Source: Enoplolaimus lenunculus (Eukaryota; Nematoda; Enoplea; Enoplida; Thoracostomopsidae). From it: DNA of 64,000 nt. Shown here piece after piece: positions 34,515-45,454 of the stretch (positions are counted from its first letter, which is position 1; each line of letters opens with the position of its first letter). A model generated the notes under the pieces. That model was not told the origin of the DNA. It searched no databases and saw only the letters and a program-made list of their open reading frames with translations. The translations under genes and the position numbers were made by a program. The DNA lies in the NCBI GenBank assembly GCA_030248215.1, contig JASANG010000733.1, forward strand, positions 248,001 to 312,000, in the 5' to 3' direction.

Positions 34515-34970
34515 AAGATGTGATACATGCTTGTCCTCGTGTATATGTAATATGCACAATGTACACTGTACAGTATGCTTACTGGGCTGGCAGCATACGG
34601 TAGACAAATATAGTCGACCAAAAAGTAGTTGCAGACGTGTGCTACGTTGGCGCATGCACGGTATGTGTATGTAAAGCAAAAAGATTGCTGTACATGTGCA
34701 CATGTTCAGGTATAAGCAGTTGTTTCAGTCGACCACATGGAGTAGTGGTAGCATGCTTAGCTTGAATGCAAGAAGACCGAGGTTCTATTTCCGAGGTGAC
34801 GCTTAACGGTGGGCATAACTTCGAGCAGGGGTCGTCCAGACAGTGTAGTTTTAACATGCTTTAAGTTCTATCCCCGCTGTTTTGGCCCGTTTTTCCAGCT
34901 GCTTTGCTTATTTAAAATAATCAATCATACGAGGGTCTTATGTCCCAATGGATCCTACGTAGATTGACAT
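34515..34970 (+). repeat. SINE-like composite with tRNA-related segment
   Basis: ACATGCTTGTCCTCGTGTAT ... CAGTATGCTTACTGGGCTGGCAGC ... ATATAGTCGACC matches 53440-53550, upstream of the SINE there. A tRNA-like piece with GAGTAGTGGTAGCATG (box A-like) and GAGGTTCTATTTCC (box B-like) follows at 34735-34795. GTTTTTCCAGCTGCTTTGC and AGATTGACATG at 34890-34972 match the SINE tail of 51252-51386. Rearranged or old. Confidence 0.5.
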
Positions 34971-35149
34971 GGGGGATATGCCGTAGTGCAATTATAAATT
35001 ACCGCGGTATGAACACGGTATCCAGTCGAAAATACGATGGACGGCCAAGGGACGCTCTTGTTGCAAATTGGGGCATACAAGCATGCAGACATGCGTTTGT
35101 TGGTGTATATATAATACATGCAATGTATATACACTAAACTATTTCGGAA

Positions 35150-35305
35150 CGCTGCCTAAAATACGTATATATGTGGGATGTTCCAGCTTTAATATATAGA
35201 TGAATGCCTTTTGATACAGTTAATTAGTATACAGCAAACGTATGTAAAAATCTGCTGGAACGCTGCCTATAATACTAATGTGTGGCGTTCCAGCTGTTAA
35301 ATTAT
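35150..35305. repeat. Two tandem copies of a hairpin unit
   Basis: GGAACGCTGCCTAAAATACG...GATGTTCCAGCT is followed about 105 bases later by GGAACGCTGCCTATAATACT...GGCGTTCCAGCT. Each copy has GGAACG(C)/(G)CGTTCC arms around AT-rich DNA. Confidence 0.6.
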
Positions 35306-36578
35306 AGATTTGGGCTAAGTGTTCTGGAAAGATTATTTTTGCATTAGTACGTAAGACATCAAGGTCGTTGTAAGTGGCTGTACCACGCTTAATCACATTT
35401 CAAACTAAAAACTAAAACTAAACTAAAACCCAACCGAAACCACACTTTAAGGGAGTCCCTGGCTCCACCTAGTCTCTCTTAGAACTTATGTTAGGCTTAG
35501 GCGTTGCTAGGATGGGTGAAAATGATAAAATCTATGCGTGGCGGCTGAGCCGCAATCTAAATTTACACATGGTTCCTGCGTGGCCACTAAATAATGTCAT
35601 TCTTCAGGTTTTAAGTGCCAAATGTCATAGCTTGGAGTATGGGGGCTAACATAATGTTGTTATTGTAGTGTATGTTTTGCCATGTGGGAAACAGCTATGG
35701 TGAGTGTCAGATACTCCCAAAGCCACCCAAAATAGGCAAATCAAAGAAACATGGGGCTGGGTTAGCCAGCCTTCATAATCATTCTTGTGAGCCTACGGTG
35801 CCCCGGCTTAAGGAGAAATTTGGCGGATTTGAGCGCATAGTGCTCGGAGCCTACGGGCAGCACCGGAGAATTTACAGGGGTTTCTGGGGATGGTCAATTC
35901 TAGCGGGGTTAGTTTTGACTTGTTTTCTGGCGATTTCTGTGGTTTTGGTAGTTATTTGGGGGAGTTTTTCGGGAATCTGAGGTGGTTGTCACGTTATTTT
36001 GCATTGGTTTTTGTACGGTGTGAGCTAGTGGCCTAGTGGATTTGCAGTGTAACTTATCGAGGTGGACGTGCGGAAAGTATATACCAAACAAAGGAACTTT
36101 CGGCACCTTAGCAAGAATAAGTTCAGCAGTTAAGCATATCACTTGTATCGGTGCTTTACTCGTGTGCTTTAACTATACTGTGTTTTGGGGGGATTAAAAT
36201 GGGAAAACGACTGCATTGCTGAATCGGAGCGTATTAGCGTCATTGAAAAGCGGACTCAAGCTGGGAATTAATGATTGGGACAAGCACACAAAATCACGAA
36301 TTATTCACAGTCGTATACAAGGGGATATATGGATCGGTTATATCCTCTCCCGAAATTTTTGGAAGGGCAATAAAAAGCTCTGTTTAACATGCTTGAGAAC
36401 AACCTGGATCCTAGAGGTCAAAAGCATTTTCAAATGGCAAATAGGTCAGCCTCTTGACAATACATTAAAGAATGTTATATTTCAAAGCTGGAATTACTTT
36501 TCTGAGCATGATCGCATGCACGTATTTATATATTATCTGTCGTCTGACGTAATTTGTTTATAATTGTTTATATTTTAG

Positions 36579-36623
36579 GTTATTCATATCTTTGAGTATG
36601 TACATGTAATCTATGCATTCACC
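36579..36623 (+). promoter_or_regulatory. Spliced 5' UTR segment of CED-6/GULP1 homologue
   Basis: A good acceptor (TGTTTATATTTTAG) ends at 36578, 45 nt before the start codon, and the bases between contain in-frame stops. So the mRNA 5' end is joined here from an upstream exon or by leader trans-splicing. The context CACCATGA is favourable for initiation. Confidence 0.4.
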
Positions 36624-39600
36624 ATGAATAAACCTGTTGAAAAAGCAGTTAAGTGGGTGCAGAACCAAAGTTTGAGAAAAAGAGGATCTTTGGCTTCAGT
36701 CCCTGGTACGTTACGTTTTGAAGCAAACTGTGGATGAAACACTTTTTATGCCGTTACGTAGTAAATACGCAAGTACAACAATTACATATTTCTAAACCGT
36801 TTTAATTTAATGTATTGATATAAACCCAGCAAGCATCTGGTGACGCTGTGCGGAGGGCAGTCACATTTAGGTTTATCGCTTGATTTTGAATAGAATTGAA
36901 TATACCTTACTGTGTTATTGCTTTAGGCACTTACACCTCTGCGAACCCTAATCTTAACAAGAGTTTTGTACATCCACCGGAAGCGTTAATGTATGGCCGT
37001 GTCGACTATCAGGTAAAATTTTTCGGCGAAGTTGAAGTCGATCGTCCGAAAGGAACTGACGTGATCAAAGAAGCAATACAAAAAATCAAATTCAACCTGC
37101 AGGTATACTATGTATTTATATATGTATAAGGGCGATAACCAAGATTTAATATTTTTTGGCTTCTTCTGAGTTAGGATCTAATGATTTATATATAGAACTA
37201 ATTCAAATCGTTTTGCTTTTCTGGGTAAAAACAATAGTCTGGCTGCGCTAATGTGTCTCCGTCGTTTATAACACTACAGTTAGCGAGAGAATGGCGAAAA
37301 GTTTCGCATGAGTAATCGACCGTGACAAGCGACAGCCGAACTTTGTGTTTGTGTTAGAGTCTGTAATGTTTATGCATGTGTTTATATTGAATAACAGTCC
37401 ACCGTTCACGGACATCTTTTCGATTTTATTACGGTGAAAAGTGCTGATGTTTATGTAAATTTAAACTTGTTCATTTGGTTTTGCCATTATATTATTAGTC
37501 ACTTGAACAGTTACGTTGTTGATGTTAGGAGAAAACGACTAAGGGCGAGATTGCTATCAGTTTCTGTTTGCCAAATTGCAGCATTATGGATTATGCATTT
37601 TTACACGTTTTCCCTGTATATATTTATCTGCATTTTACAAGCATTTCAACATTTAAAAATAAATATATATTCGGAACCGGGATTTTACAAAGTGAAAATC
37701 CGTACCCGAAAACGGAATATCTCAAAATCGAAACCCGCTCATGGAACTTTTCATTACATAAACCTGTAATTCGTCGTAAAATTTTTGAAATAAAACAAAA
37801 CTTTTTACGACAAACCATTGAACTGTGGATTTGTCTATAGAATTTATATCTGCAGGTCCGGATTTACGATGTCTCATTGCCACGAAATTATAATCGCGGG
37901 GCAAATGCGTAGTCACGGGCAGAACAGTGACTACCGAAAGCCTTAGCAAAATATATGCCTAGTCTCATTTGACAAATCTCGAATGCAGAAGTTTGTGACG
38001 AGGATTCGTCAGATATACATATTGAAATGCGCGACCGAAAATGGTTCTCGTTTCACTCGATTTAGCTTCGTAGCCAGCCACTCTAGAGTTTTACAGTCGG
38101 TCTGTCTAGTTTTGTATGACCGTGTCAAGAATAAAATGAAGCAAAACATGCGGAACCCAAAAATAGTGTGGACTAAGGATAACATAGTCGTGGGACCCAT
38201 CCTACCCGAAATGTGGGGTCAGACACCTCAGACCTTCCTCCAAGTTATTGCGCCTACGCTGGCCCAGTGGGGGAGATAGAAAACAACGTTATTCAGACGA
38301 AACGCAACTAATTCACATTCAAAACACTAACAGTGACCGCGTGCTATTCGAATTTTAACAGCCATTCTTCGGTACTACTTCTCGACTGAAAATCCATCCG
38401 GGTTTTATATATTCCGATTACGTTTAAGGAATTTGTAAAATTCTATTGCTAAAATGTAAAACAAATTGTTAAAATGAAATAAGGTTATATACTTTCCTCA
38501 CGGTGTATCGTGTTAGTCAGTACCCCATTATTTCTGGTGTTTCCAGTTGCGACAAAATATTCTTAATTGTTAAATCTGGTTAACGACTCAAACTCTTCTT
38601 CGACTTAAGTTTTATGATTCAAAGTATCATACATTTTTGTATTTTTAGGTAAAACGTTCGCAAGGATTTAAAATTCCACGTGTTGAGCTTCAAATTAATC
38701 TCGAAGGTGTTAATATTGTCGATCCTAAAACGAAAGTGGTTCTATTTAAAAATCCGCTGCATCGCATTTCGTTTTGTGCTGACGACAAAACTGACAAGCG
38801 AGTGTTTTCATTCATCGCCAAATCATCCGATTCAAACAGACATTGGTGCTATGTATTTTTAAGCGACAAACTTGCTGAAGAAATTACGCTTACTATTGGT
38901 GAAGCATTCGATCTTGCATATCGTAAATTTCGGGACGCTAATCCACAGCGTTCCGCTGGGGCAGCGAGTGCAGACATTATGGAAGCACGAAAGCAGATTG
39001 CTATGCTTCGGCGACGTGTTGCCGAGCTTGAAGCCGAAAATCATAGTTTAAAACGGCAACTTGTAGCGTTTCAGCGACAAAACAGCCTTGCAACCGCTAA
39101 TGGTACTGAAGTGGCGATGAATACAACAAGTTTCAATGGTAGTAAAGGTAACGAAAAAGCTACGGGGAGTGCTGGAAAACCGGCATGCAACAATCCTTCG
39201 GGCGCCAAACGAGCAACAGCTAGCTGGACTCGTTTTGATGAATCTTTCGAAACACCGTCAGACACGTTACCAATTGCTACGCCCGATTGCAAAACACCAC
39301 AATTACCGACCAGTCCTGTGCCTAGGGGTATTCCTGTCGGTCTGCTTCCACCTCCGTCTTCGGTGTTTAACCTTGGTTCTAATAGTGGTAGTTCATCGGC
39401 AAGAACACCAAGACAGCTTCCACGCAGTGCGCTAAGCAGTAACGGTGATAACGATTACAGCAATACTACGCAATCTGTGCATGATATAATGACATCGCTA
39501 ACTCAGAACGGCCCTGCAGTTGGAAGAAAATTGGAAAATTTAACGCTATCCGAATTCGATGATATATTTGATTCAAGTTTTGATCCACGGGCGGGCGAAC

Positions 39601-40034
39601 GAAAAATCGAGCATCAACAGATGACGTCGGACGGTGTTATTAGCATTAACTCCTTATCTCAAGATATGTTTGGCTTACCACCTTTTATGGCTCCAAAGCC
39701 TACGGATGCAGCGTGTGGAGACAGCAACCGGAATGTTAGTATGCAAAATGGAAGTGTTCCTAAAGAGGATAAATCAACAGATGGCACCCATGACGAAATT
39801 GTGCGGACAGAAGAATTATTGGGGCTGTTTCCATCGGAGCACGGTGAGCTGGAAAGTGATTTACAAGCGTTACAAACACGGATTGAGGAAATGAAAGAAG
39901 GTTTCGAGAAAGGCCTATCGTTGGGGAGTGGTGCTGACTTGGGTGGCAATATTTCGTCAGAGTTCAAAGATTCTGTGTCTGTCGGAGTACCGGATGTTAG
40001 CGAGCTGAAAAGTATGAACGGGGAAACGATTTGA
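36624..40034 (+). CDS. GULP1: CED-6/GULP1 engulfment adaptor homologue, 3 coding exons
   Basis: Exons 36624-36705, 36927-37102, 38649-40034 (1644 nt, 547 aa; phases 1 and 0). PTB domain at about residues 43-180: [37 protein letters not shown], the family signature [15 protein letters not shown], and [19 protein letters not shown] leucine-zipper-like coiled coil follows at 198-230 ([18 protein letters not shown]), used by CED-6/GULP for dimerisation. The Ser/Pro-rich tail has an [11 protein letters not shown] acidic-aromatic motif of the kind that binds clathrin adaptors. Residues 497-512 [16 protein letters not shown] match the conserved human GULP1 KLDEMQEGFKMGLTLE (recalled). The adaptor links phagocytic receptors such as CED-1/MEGF10/LRP1, through NPxY motifs, to uptake of apoptotic cells. 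Longer than GULP1 (304 aa) and near the CED-6 proteins (~500 aa). Most of the PTB and the whole tail lie in one large last exon. Confidence 0.95.
37103..38648. other. Intron 2 of CED-6/GULP1 homologue
   Basis: 1.5 kb, T/G-rich. Fragments such as CCGGGATTTTACAAAGTG...CCGTACCCGAAAACGG recall hAT MITE interiors. The open frames at 37434-37840 and 37983-38279 are not in phase with flanking exons and show no family. Confidence 0.5.
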
Positions 40035-40100
40035 AGTCATTAGTTGTATTGACCAATCAGTTCGATTCGTAAAAAGGTGCTTTACTTATCTCTATATATA

Positions 40101-40909
40101 ACTTGGGATGGGAGCCTCAGTGTCAGTCTCAAGTATCGAAAATTCCTGGTACTCACGTAGTCTCAGTATCAGTCTCAGCTTTTGAAAAGTTTCAGGTTCA
40201 GAAACTGAGACTCGGTAGTGATGCCAGACACGAGTGCAAGTTGTGGCAAATTGCTTTATTAATACTTGTGATCGCTATACGAAAATTGTGGTGTATAGCG
40301 ACTTGCGGAATAGACTTACGACTGCAAGATTGTCAGAGTTTTGTTTAAAAAGCGAAGTGTGATACACTCAGCTCTGTTTTGTGTTAAAATTCTTAAATAT
40401 TCAATTGAAGGTTGTGCTAAAGTTAGTTTGTGGGCCAACATAATTCTACTGAACCTAAGCCTCAAAACTGTTACTACCTATCTGGCAGTTCATATGTATG
40501 AAATTTCAAATATTATAGTATCACTAATATAATTTCTCCGACAGTGCAATTTTTGTTGTGCTATGTAATAATCGGAATCGGAATTTGTTTTGAATCGGAA
40601 TTAAACGGAATCGGAATTGCGGTTGCACACTGTTTGGTAAATTTTGTGCCAAATATATATTAATACACGGAATTTAAGTTGTTTTTCATTCTTAATATTA
40701 TATTGTTAATGTCTCCTGAGCGAAATACGACTTTCAAAATTCGTAATTTAGAATTTTTCTTCCAATGTTTGGGTATCGGTGCAAAAAAACTTCTGAGTAT
40801 CGGTGCAAAAAAACTTCTGAGACTCTCAAAAATGTCTCAAATCTCGGTCTCAACGAATTTGGGACTGTATTCAGTATAAGTCTCAACTTCATTGAGACTC
40901 CCATCCTTG
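40101..40909. mobile_element. Inverted-repeat element (GATGGGAG ends) with empty-site paralogue
   Basis: Left end CTTGGGATGGGAGCCTCAGT and right end ATTGAGACTCCCATCCTTG are inverted copies. GTCTCA/TGAGAC motifs fill the sub-termini. The flanks (TTATCTCTATATA and ATATAATTGATTGCAGCGCATGAACTCCATT) are continuous in the duplicate at 41617-41715, which lacks the insert. Contains a 24-bp tandem duplication (GGTATCGGTGCAAAAAAACT) at 40770-40820. No transposase frame seen. Confidence 0.75.
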
Positions 40910-41292
40910 TATATAATTGATTGCAGCGCATGAACTCCATTGAAGCATACTAATTTTTTATTCATCATGTTATTAGCTATGCTGCTTAGTTAACGACATG
41001 TGCCTTTGATATGATGCAATTGTTTAATATGAAACAAAGAGAACAAAGTTTATTTATAAGCTTAAAATTTTGGTGCATCAGCCTTGTTTAATTGAAGAAA
41101 GCCTGAGTAATATTTGCATGCCTCAATTTATTGTGTTTCTGAAAAATATAACTTCATTGCAAAATGGTCCAGCTGACACGGGTTGTCCTGCGGTCTTCGT
41201 TACTAAACCGTTCAACAAAATTTGAGCTCACCGCACGAACGATACATTTGCTTCTTTACTTTTGTTGTTCATGTCATCATGGCACAGCGAGG
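40910..41292. other. No gene; first part duplicated at 41.6 kb
   Basis: 40910-41000 is the right flank of the inserted element and is paralogous to 41640-41720. The rest is featureless AT-rich DNA. Confidence 0.5.
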
Positions 41293-41465
41293 CGGCCCTA
41301 AGAGTAACATTGGCCAAAGTTTGAAACATGTTTTTACATTTCTGCCAGCAGAATTGTGACATTCTGCACCGATAAGCATAAGCCTGAGCAAAAAACATAG
41401 TCTAAAGCTTAAGGTTACTCTGTTGCAGTCCCGCAGAAAAACGTTCCGCCTATGATCTTTTATTT
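41293..41465. mobile_element. Family A right end followed by family B right end (relics)
   Basis: GGCCCTAAGAGTAACATTGGCC (41294-41315) is a family A terminus. About 60 bp further AAGCCTGAGCAAAAAACATAG, TCTAAAGCTTAAGG and CAGAAAAACGTTCCGCC follow the right part of family B. Both are incomplete. Confidence 0.55.
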
Positions 41466-41616
41466 TTTATATGAAACAGATTTTGGATGAATTTCGTCAT
41501 TTTTATTTCACATCGAAAATTTCAACGCACACATTTTCAGAAAATAATTCAAAATCCATGTCCAGACGGGCCAATGCATAGGAGAGCGGTAACAGTACTT
41601 AGTGCGATCCGTCAAA

Positions 41617-41715
41617 ATGTACTTTTTTTATCTCTATATATTACTGACTGCAGTTCATGAACTCCATTATAGATAGCATACTATTTTTTATGCGTCATGC
41701 TATTAGCTCTGCTTC
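41617..41715. repeat. Unoccupied duplicate of the 40.1-kb insertion site
   Basis: TTTATCTCTATATATTACTG, CAGTTCATGAACTCCATT and TTTTTTATGCGTCATGCTATTAGCT match 40080-40100 joined to 40910-40980, without the ~800-bp insert. Confidence 0.75.
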
Positions 41716-42242
41716 ATCGTTAAAACTGGCTCTCGATCAAAATCGAGAGACTCTGCAAGCTAGAACATTGCTAAACTATTTAAATATCTTATTAAATTAT
41801 AGAAGTCGAATTGTTATTCGGGTTTCTGGCCATAAAATATTATATTGTTTTATTATTTTTAGACAAATCCTGATGTTAAAACGTTTGGCTTGTATTACAC
41901 AAACGGATAAAATAGCAACCTTCAACTTTCTGTGAGTCTAAGAGCACTAGAAACGATTATTCTGGTTACAGTGTGACACATCGGCGCTTTTGTATTTCAA
42001 AAGTGCGAGTATTTTTGTCCAGGCGATTTGCGCAATTCTATCGTGTTTTGATATACTTATTCATCATTTTGTTTTTCTATGTATTGGTGTGCTATTTTGT
42101 TGACAAGCACGTATGGGACTGATGGTTCTATAGTTGAATAATATATATTTCCATATCTTTTTATACTATAACTGTATAGTATATAACGTGGTTTAAGTTT
42201 GCAATCTTATGCTTGGGGTAATTACTATGTTTTATGCAATTT
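41716..42242. other. No recognised feature
   Basis: AT-rich. No repeat family or coding signal. Confidence 0.4.
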
Positions 42243-42510
42243 GGCCAATGTAAAGAACAGGGGCGGAACAGTATTGTAAGCATATTCCTGAACCTAGCGT
42301 AAGAATGAGCTTATTAATAAGTCTAAGCCTAAGTGTAAGAATGAGCATATTCCTAAGCCTATGCCTAAGCGTAAGGGTGCGAATGAGTATATTCCTAAAC
42401 CCCTAAGCGTAAACCTAAGTCAAGCAAAAAATTAGTCTAAAGCGTAAGCTTACTCTTTTCTAGTCCCACAGAAAAACGTTCCGCCCCTGATCTCTTTACA
42501 TGGATGGGCC
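42243..42510. mobile_element. GGCC-TIR MITE family B, copy 4
   Basis: Begins GGCCAATGTAAAGAACAGGG and ends CCGCCCCTGATCTCTTTACATGGATGGGCC, with a 4-bp ATGG duplication inside the terminus. Flanks TGCAATTT and TGCTATTT are an 8-bp duplication with one change. Interior CCTAAG arrays with GTAAGAATGAGCATATTCC spacers. Confidence 0.88.
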
Positions 42511-43342
42511 TGCTATTTCAATAGTCACTTGTCGCAATTCCATTTTTATAAGCGGTCACCGTGTTTATGTGTTTTGTTTTTAAAAAACGTTGCATTCGTT
42601 AAAATATTAGCGTTTTTATCCGGTGGACACTTTTTGGTGATACCACTGTCACAGTTTGAGCATTGCTAATGAAAATGCGGTTATAGCATGTGTAAACAGT
42701 TCAAAACTGATTACCGTTCAGAAGGATCTGATCTTGTTGGTTATACGCTCTGCGCTGCCTGCTGCGGAAAGTATACTTTTGTGAAACTTGCATTATCATC
42801 GGTATGGACCCTGTTGTAAGCGATCAGAAAGTGTATATAACGTGTTTATTGTATTCAATCTACCATGGTGCAAAACAAGGATTGTCTGCGTGTGACCGTG
42901 TCAGATTTTCCAGCAGCGATACCAGCAATTTTGGTTGCTTAATTTTTTGAAGTTAGCAAGTTTAAATTTTTCAATTGCCGAGTTTAATCCAAAAATGGGT
43001 TATAGCTGAGATTCAGAAATTTGCATATTTTTTCAACAAATTGTTTTTATCTCTGGTTGCGCACTTTAGATCTGCATAAGCTTTAAACGTTTTGAAACGA
43101 CAGTTTCTGTATATGTTTATTTCAGGTTGACGAACGTGATATAGAAGAACAAGTGAAAATAAACTGATTTGGACTTATCTTGAGAGCGTATAACAATACG
43201 AGTAGTATGAGCATCGTTTCCCGCATACCAAATTTTTCTATTGGACTACTTTGGCTAATATATCGTGAACAGAGTTTGACACTGCGCTGTTTTACCTATT
43301 TCTGAAATATTTGGTTAAAATAGGTTCTGCAATGTTGGAATC
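42511..43342. other. No gene; one possible acceptor
   Basis: A good acceptor-like TATGTTTATTTCAG near 43111-43125 is followed by 13 open codons and a stop. Too short to support an exon. Otherwise featureless. Confidence 0.35.
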
Positions 43343-43670
43343 GGGGTACAACCGAAGGCCTGCCTCCGGCTCCGGCAGAAAATCGGCCTCCGACTCCGGT
43401 AGGCTTTTGCCTGGCAATTTCGGTTGTAAAATTTTGCATAATTTTGCAAAATTTATCTGTTCAGCGCGTTTCGTTTTACTTTTGTCACAATTTTCAGGAA
43501 TTTCCGAAATTTCGCAGAAAATTAGCGTAAAGCCATACATCAACATATTGCAGATATTGGCTAAATTTAACTTAACCATCATTTGTGTTATATACCTAAT
43601 TTCGCCTCACCCTCACCTCCGGCTTCGTTCATCTCCGGCTCCGGTATTTTTGACCTCCAATTGCACCTTG
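43343..43670. mobile_element. hAT-like MITE (CTCCGGCTCCGG-rich ends)
   Basis: GGGGTACAACCGAAGGCCTG with CTCCGGCTCCGG repeats at the left, and CTCCGGCTCCGGTATTTTTG...CAATTGCACCTTG at the right. The interior AATTTTGCATAATTTTGCAA and TTTTCAGGAATTTCCGAAATT match 44634-44966. The open frame across it is not a gene. Confidence 0.65.
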
Positions 43671-43941
43671 GTTGGTATATATACCGTATGTTGCGGTGTA
43701 AACCGAATATTTGTTTCCACTAAAAATTTAGTACCTGATTTTTTATACAAATACGGACAATTGCGGGATATTCAAAATCATGCGGGGTTCACTGATAACC
43801 AAGGCCACTTGTGACTTGTTTGGTCCCGATAAGACTATTCTCTAACAGCATGCTGTCTGCTTTTAAATCGAACGTTCAAAAGTTCCTATATTTTGATGCA
43901 ATCATCAGCTGTATGTTATCAACTGTACTTTATCTCGCATG

Positions 43942-44430
43942 CAGGGTGCAACCGGAATTATAAAATACCGGAAAGCTAAAAGATACCGGAACGGGAAACA
44001 AAAAGTCTTTATTTTACCGAAAAATATAGAGCTATTGGATCGTGTTTGATTGTATCAGCATTAGGACGTAGCCGAGTACACTGTAAAAAATGGTGAGTCA
44101 AATCGACCATCTCCGAAATAGGCTTTTCCTGATTACACAAGTTGAGTCAAAATTCGACTCCGCCAGTGTCACACTCGACTAACTGAGTCGCGCCGTGAGT
44201 CAAATTTTACTCTGTCGGAGTCGAATTTTGACTCACTTGCGTAGTCCGGAAAAGCCGATTTCGGAGCGAGTCAATTTGACTCACCAGTTTTTGCAGTGTA
44301 TCTGTTTTCGGAAAGAATTGGTGTCACAGTTTCTGTTACAGAAATAATGGAAATTCTATTTTTTTTAGTTGAAAATTGGCTTTGCAACACGTATGTGTGT
44401 GTCATTTTTTTACTGCTGATATGCTGCAAT
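43942..44430. mobile_element. hAT-like MITE remnant split by a TA-type MITE
   Basis: Left end GCAGGGTGCAACCGGAATTA with ACCGGAA-rich sequence to about 44075. The TA-type MITE 44079-44298 follows, then AT-rich sequence that may be the continuation. No right end found. Confidence 0.4.
44079..44298. mobile_element. TA-duplicating MITE (CACTGCAAAAAA), copy 4
   Basis: CACTGTAAAAAATGGTGAGTC at the left and GACTCACCAGTTTTTGCAGTG at the right, flanked by TA. Inner arms CCGAAATAGGCTTTTCC and GGAAAAGCCGATTTCGG pair. Confidence 0.85.
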
Positions 44431-44482
44431 TGTTCAAAATGAAATAAAAATTGCAAAATTCATCCAAAATCTTAAAAATTTC

Positions 44483-45029
44483 GGCCCTTGTAACTTTAAG
44501 GGGTGTCCATAGGTTTGTGGTGGGTCCATACAGTAAGTTTAGATTCTAGATTACATGTTTTTGCTAAGGCTTAGGCTCAGGCTTAAAAACACATTTTGGC
44601 AACGCTTAGGCTTAGCCTTAGGAATACGCTTAAGGGTACAACCGCAAATCTGGCTCCGGCAGAAAATCCGGCTCCGGTAGAATTTTTGCCGGAGGTTCCG
44701 GCAATTGGGTAGTAAAATTTTGCATAGTTTTGTAAAATTTCTCTGTTTAAAACGCGTTTGTTTCACTTCTATCACAATTTTCAGGAAAGAATTTCCGAAT
44801 TTTCTCAAAAATTAGCGTAAAACCGAACAACTTAACAACATATTGGCTAAAATGAACCAATTCACAATCATTTTTACTATCTAATTTCTCATCACCTCCG
44901 GCTCCGGCAAGTTTCCTTGACCTCCGGCTCCGTCTCCGGTATTTTTCACCTCCGGTTGCAACCTGCCCTTTATCTACTGTTACACCCCATAAAGTAACAT
45001 TCGTTCCGCCCCTGATCTTTACAATGGCC
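44483..45029. mobile_element. Chimeric GGCC-TIR MITE (family A left, family B right) with nested hAT MITE
   Basis: The left end GGCCCTTGTAACTTTAAGGG, GTTTAGATTCTAGATTAC and TTAGGC arrays follow family A up to GGAATACGCTTAA (44633). A hAT-like MITE then intervenes. Family A resumes with TCTACTGTTACACCCCATAA and AGTAACAT, but the terminus continues as CGTTCCGCCCCTGATCTTTA and CAATGGCC, the family B right end. Confidence 0.75.
44634..44966. mobile_element. hAT-like MITE nested in a GGCC MITE
   Basis: GGGTACAACCGCAAATCTGG and CCGGAGGTTCCGG at the left; CTCCGGTATTTTTCACCTCC then GGTTGCAACCTG at the right. Interrupts family A sequence that is contiguous in other copies (ACGCTTAATCTACTGTTACG), so it arrived later. 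Confidence 0.7.
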
Positions 45030-45454
45030 TTCAAACGAAACCACTGAAATTTAAACGACAACGTGCCGTTGTATAATGCGTGCATATCAGAGGTGTAATG
45101 CCGCTCATACGTTACCATATGTACACTCGGTAAATCCATCGTCCCCTATATTGTTTTGAAAAGGCTAGCTATACTGTTATTGCGAAACTGTGTGCGGGCA
45201 TTTTATCTGTAAACAAAAAATGTTGGCATAGAGTTTATTCCATTGCGGGACATTTTGTATACAGTTTGCGCATTATGTTAAAAAATTTAATATAGAGTTG
45301 CGTGAACTGTTGGACTTGATCATTACAGTCTAAAAGTTATCGCTGGATAGCGCTAAATAACATAATTAGTTTACCGCGTTATTTTGTTGCTTTTTGCATC
45401 TTTATTGTTAGGACACGTACGAAAAATAGTAAAGTATTTTGAAGTATGTTTTTC

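Larger units (their letters stand above)
32605..36578. other. Intergenic between NKAPD1 and CED-6/GULP1 homologues
   Basis: No gene supported. Contains a duplicated block (33011-33142), three TAACGGGGTTAG motifs (33633, 33711, 33773), a family A relic (GGCCCATGTTAATTTTAG at 34193), SINE-like sequence (34515-34970) and a repeated hairpin (35150-35305). The 102-codon frame at 35672-35980 has no recognisable family. Confidence 0.45.

Noticed and set aside
35672-35980. 102-codon frame with a hydrophobic C-terminus
   Set aside because: No family, no splice context, and it overlaps intergenic repeat-rich DNA.
43126-43167. Possible terminal exon (VDERDIEEQVKIN, stop)
   Set aside because: Good acceptor but only 13 codons, and the CED-6/GULP1 frame already ends at 40034 without a donor.
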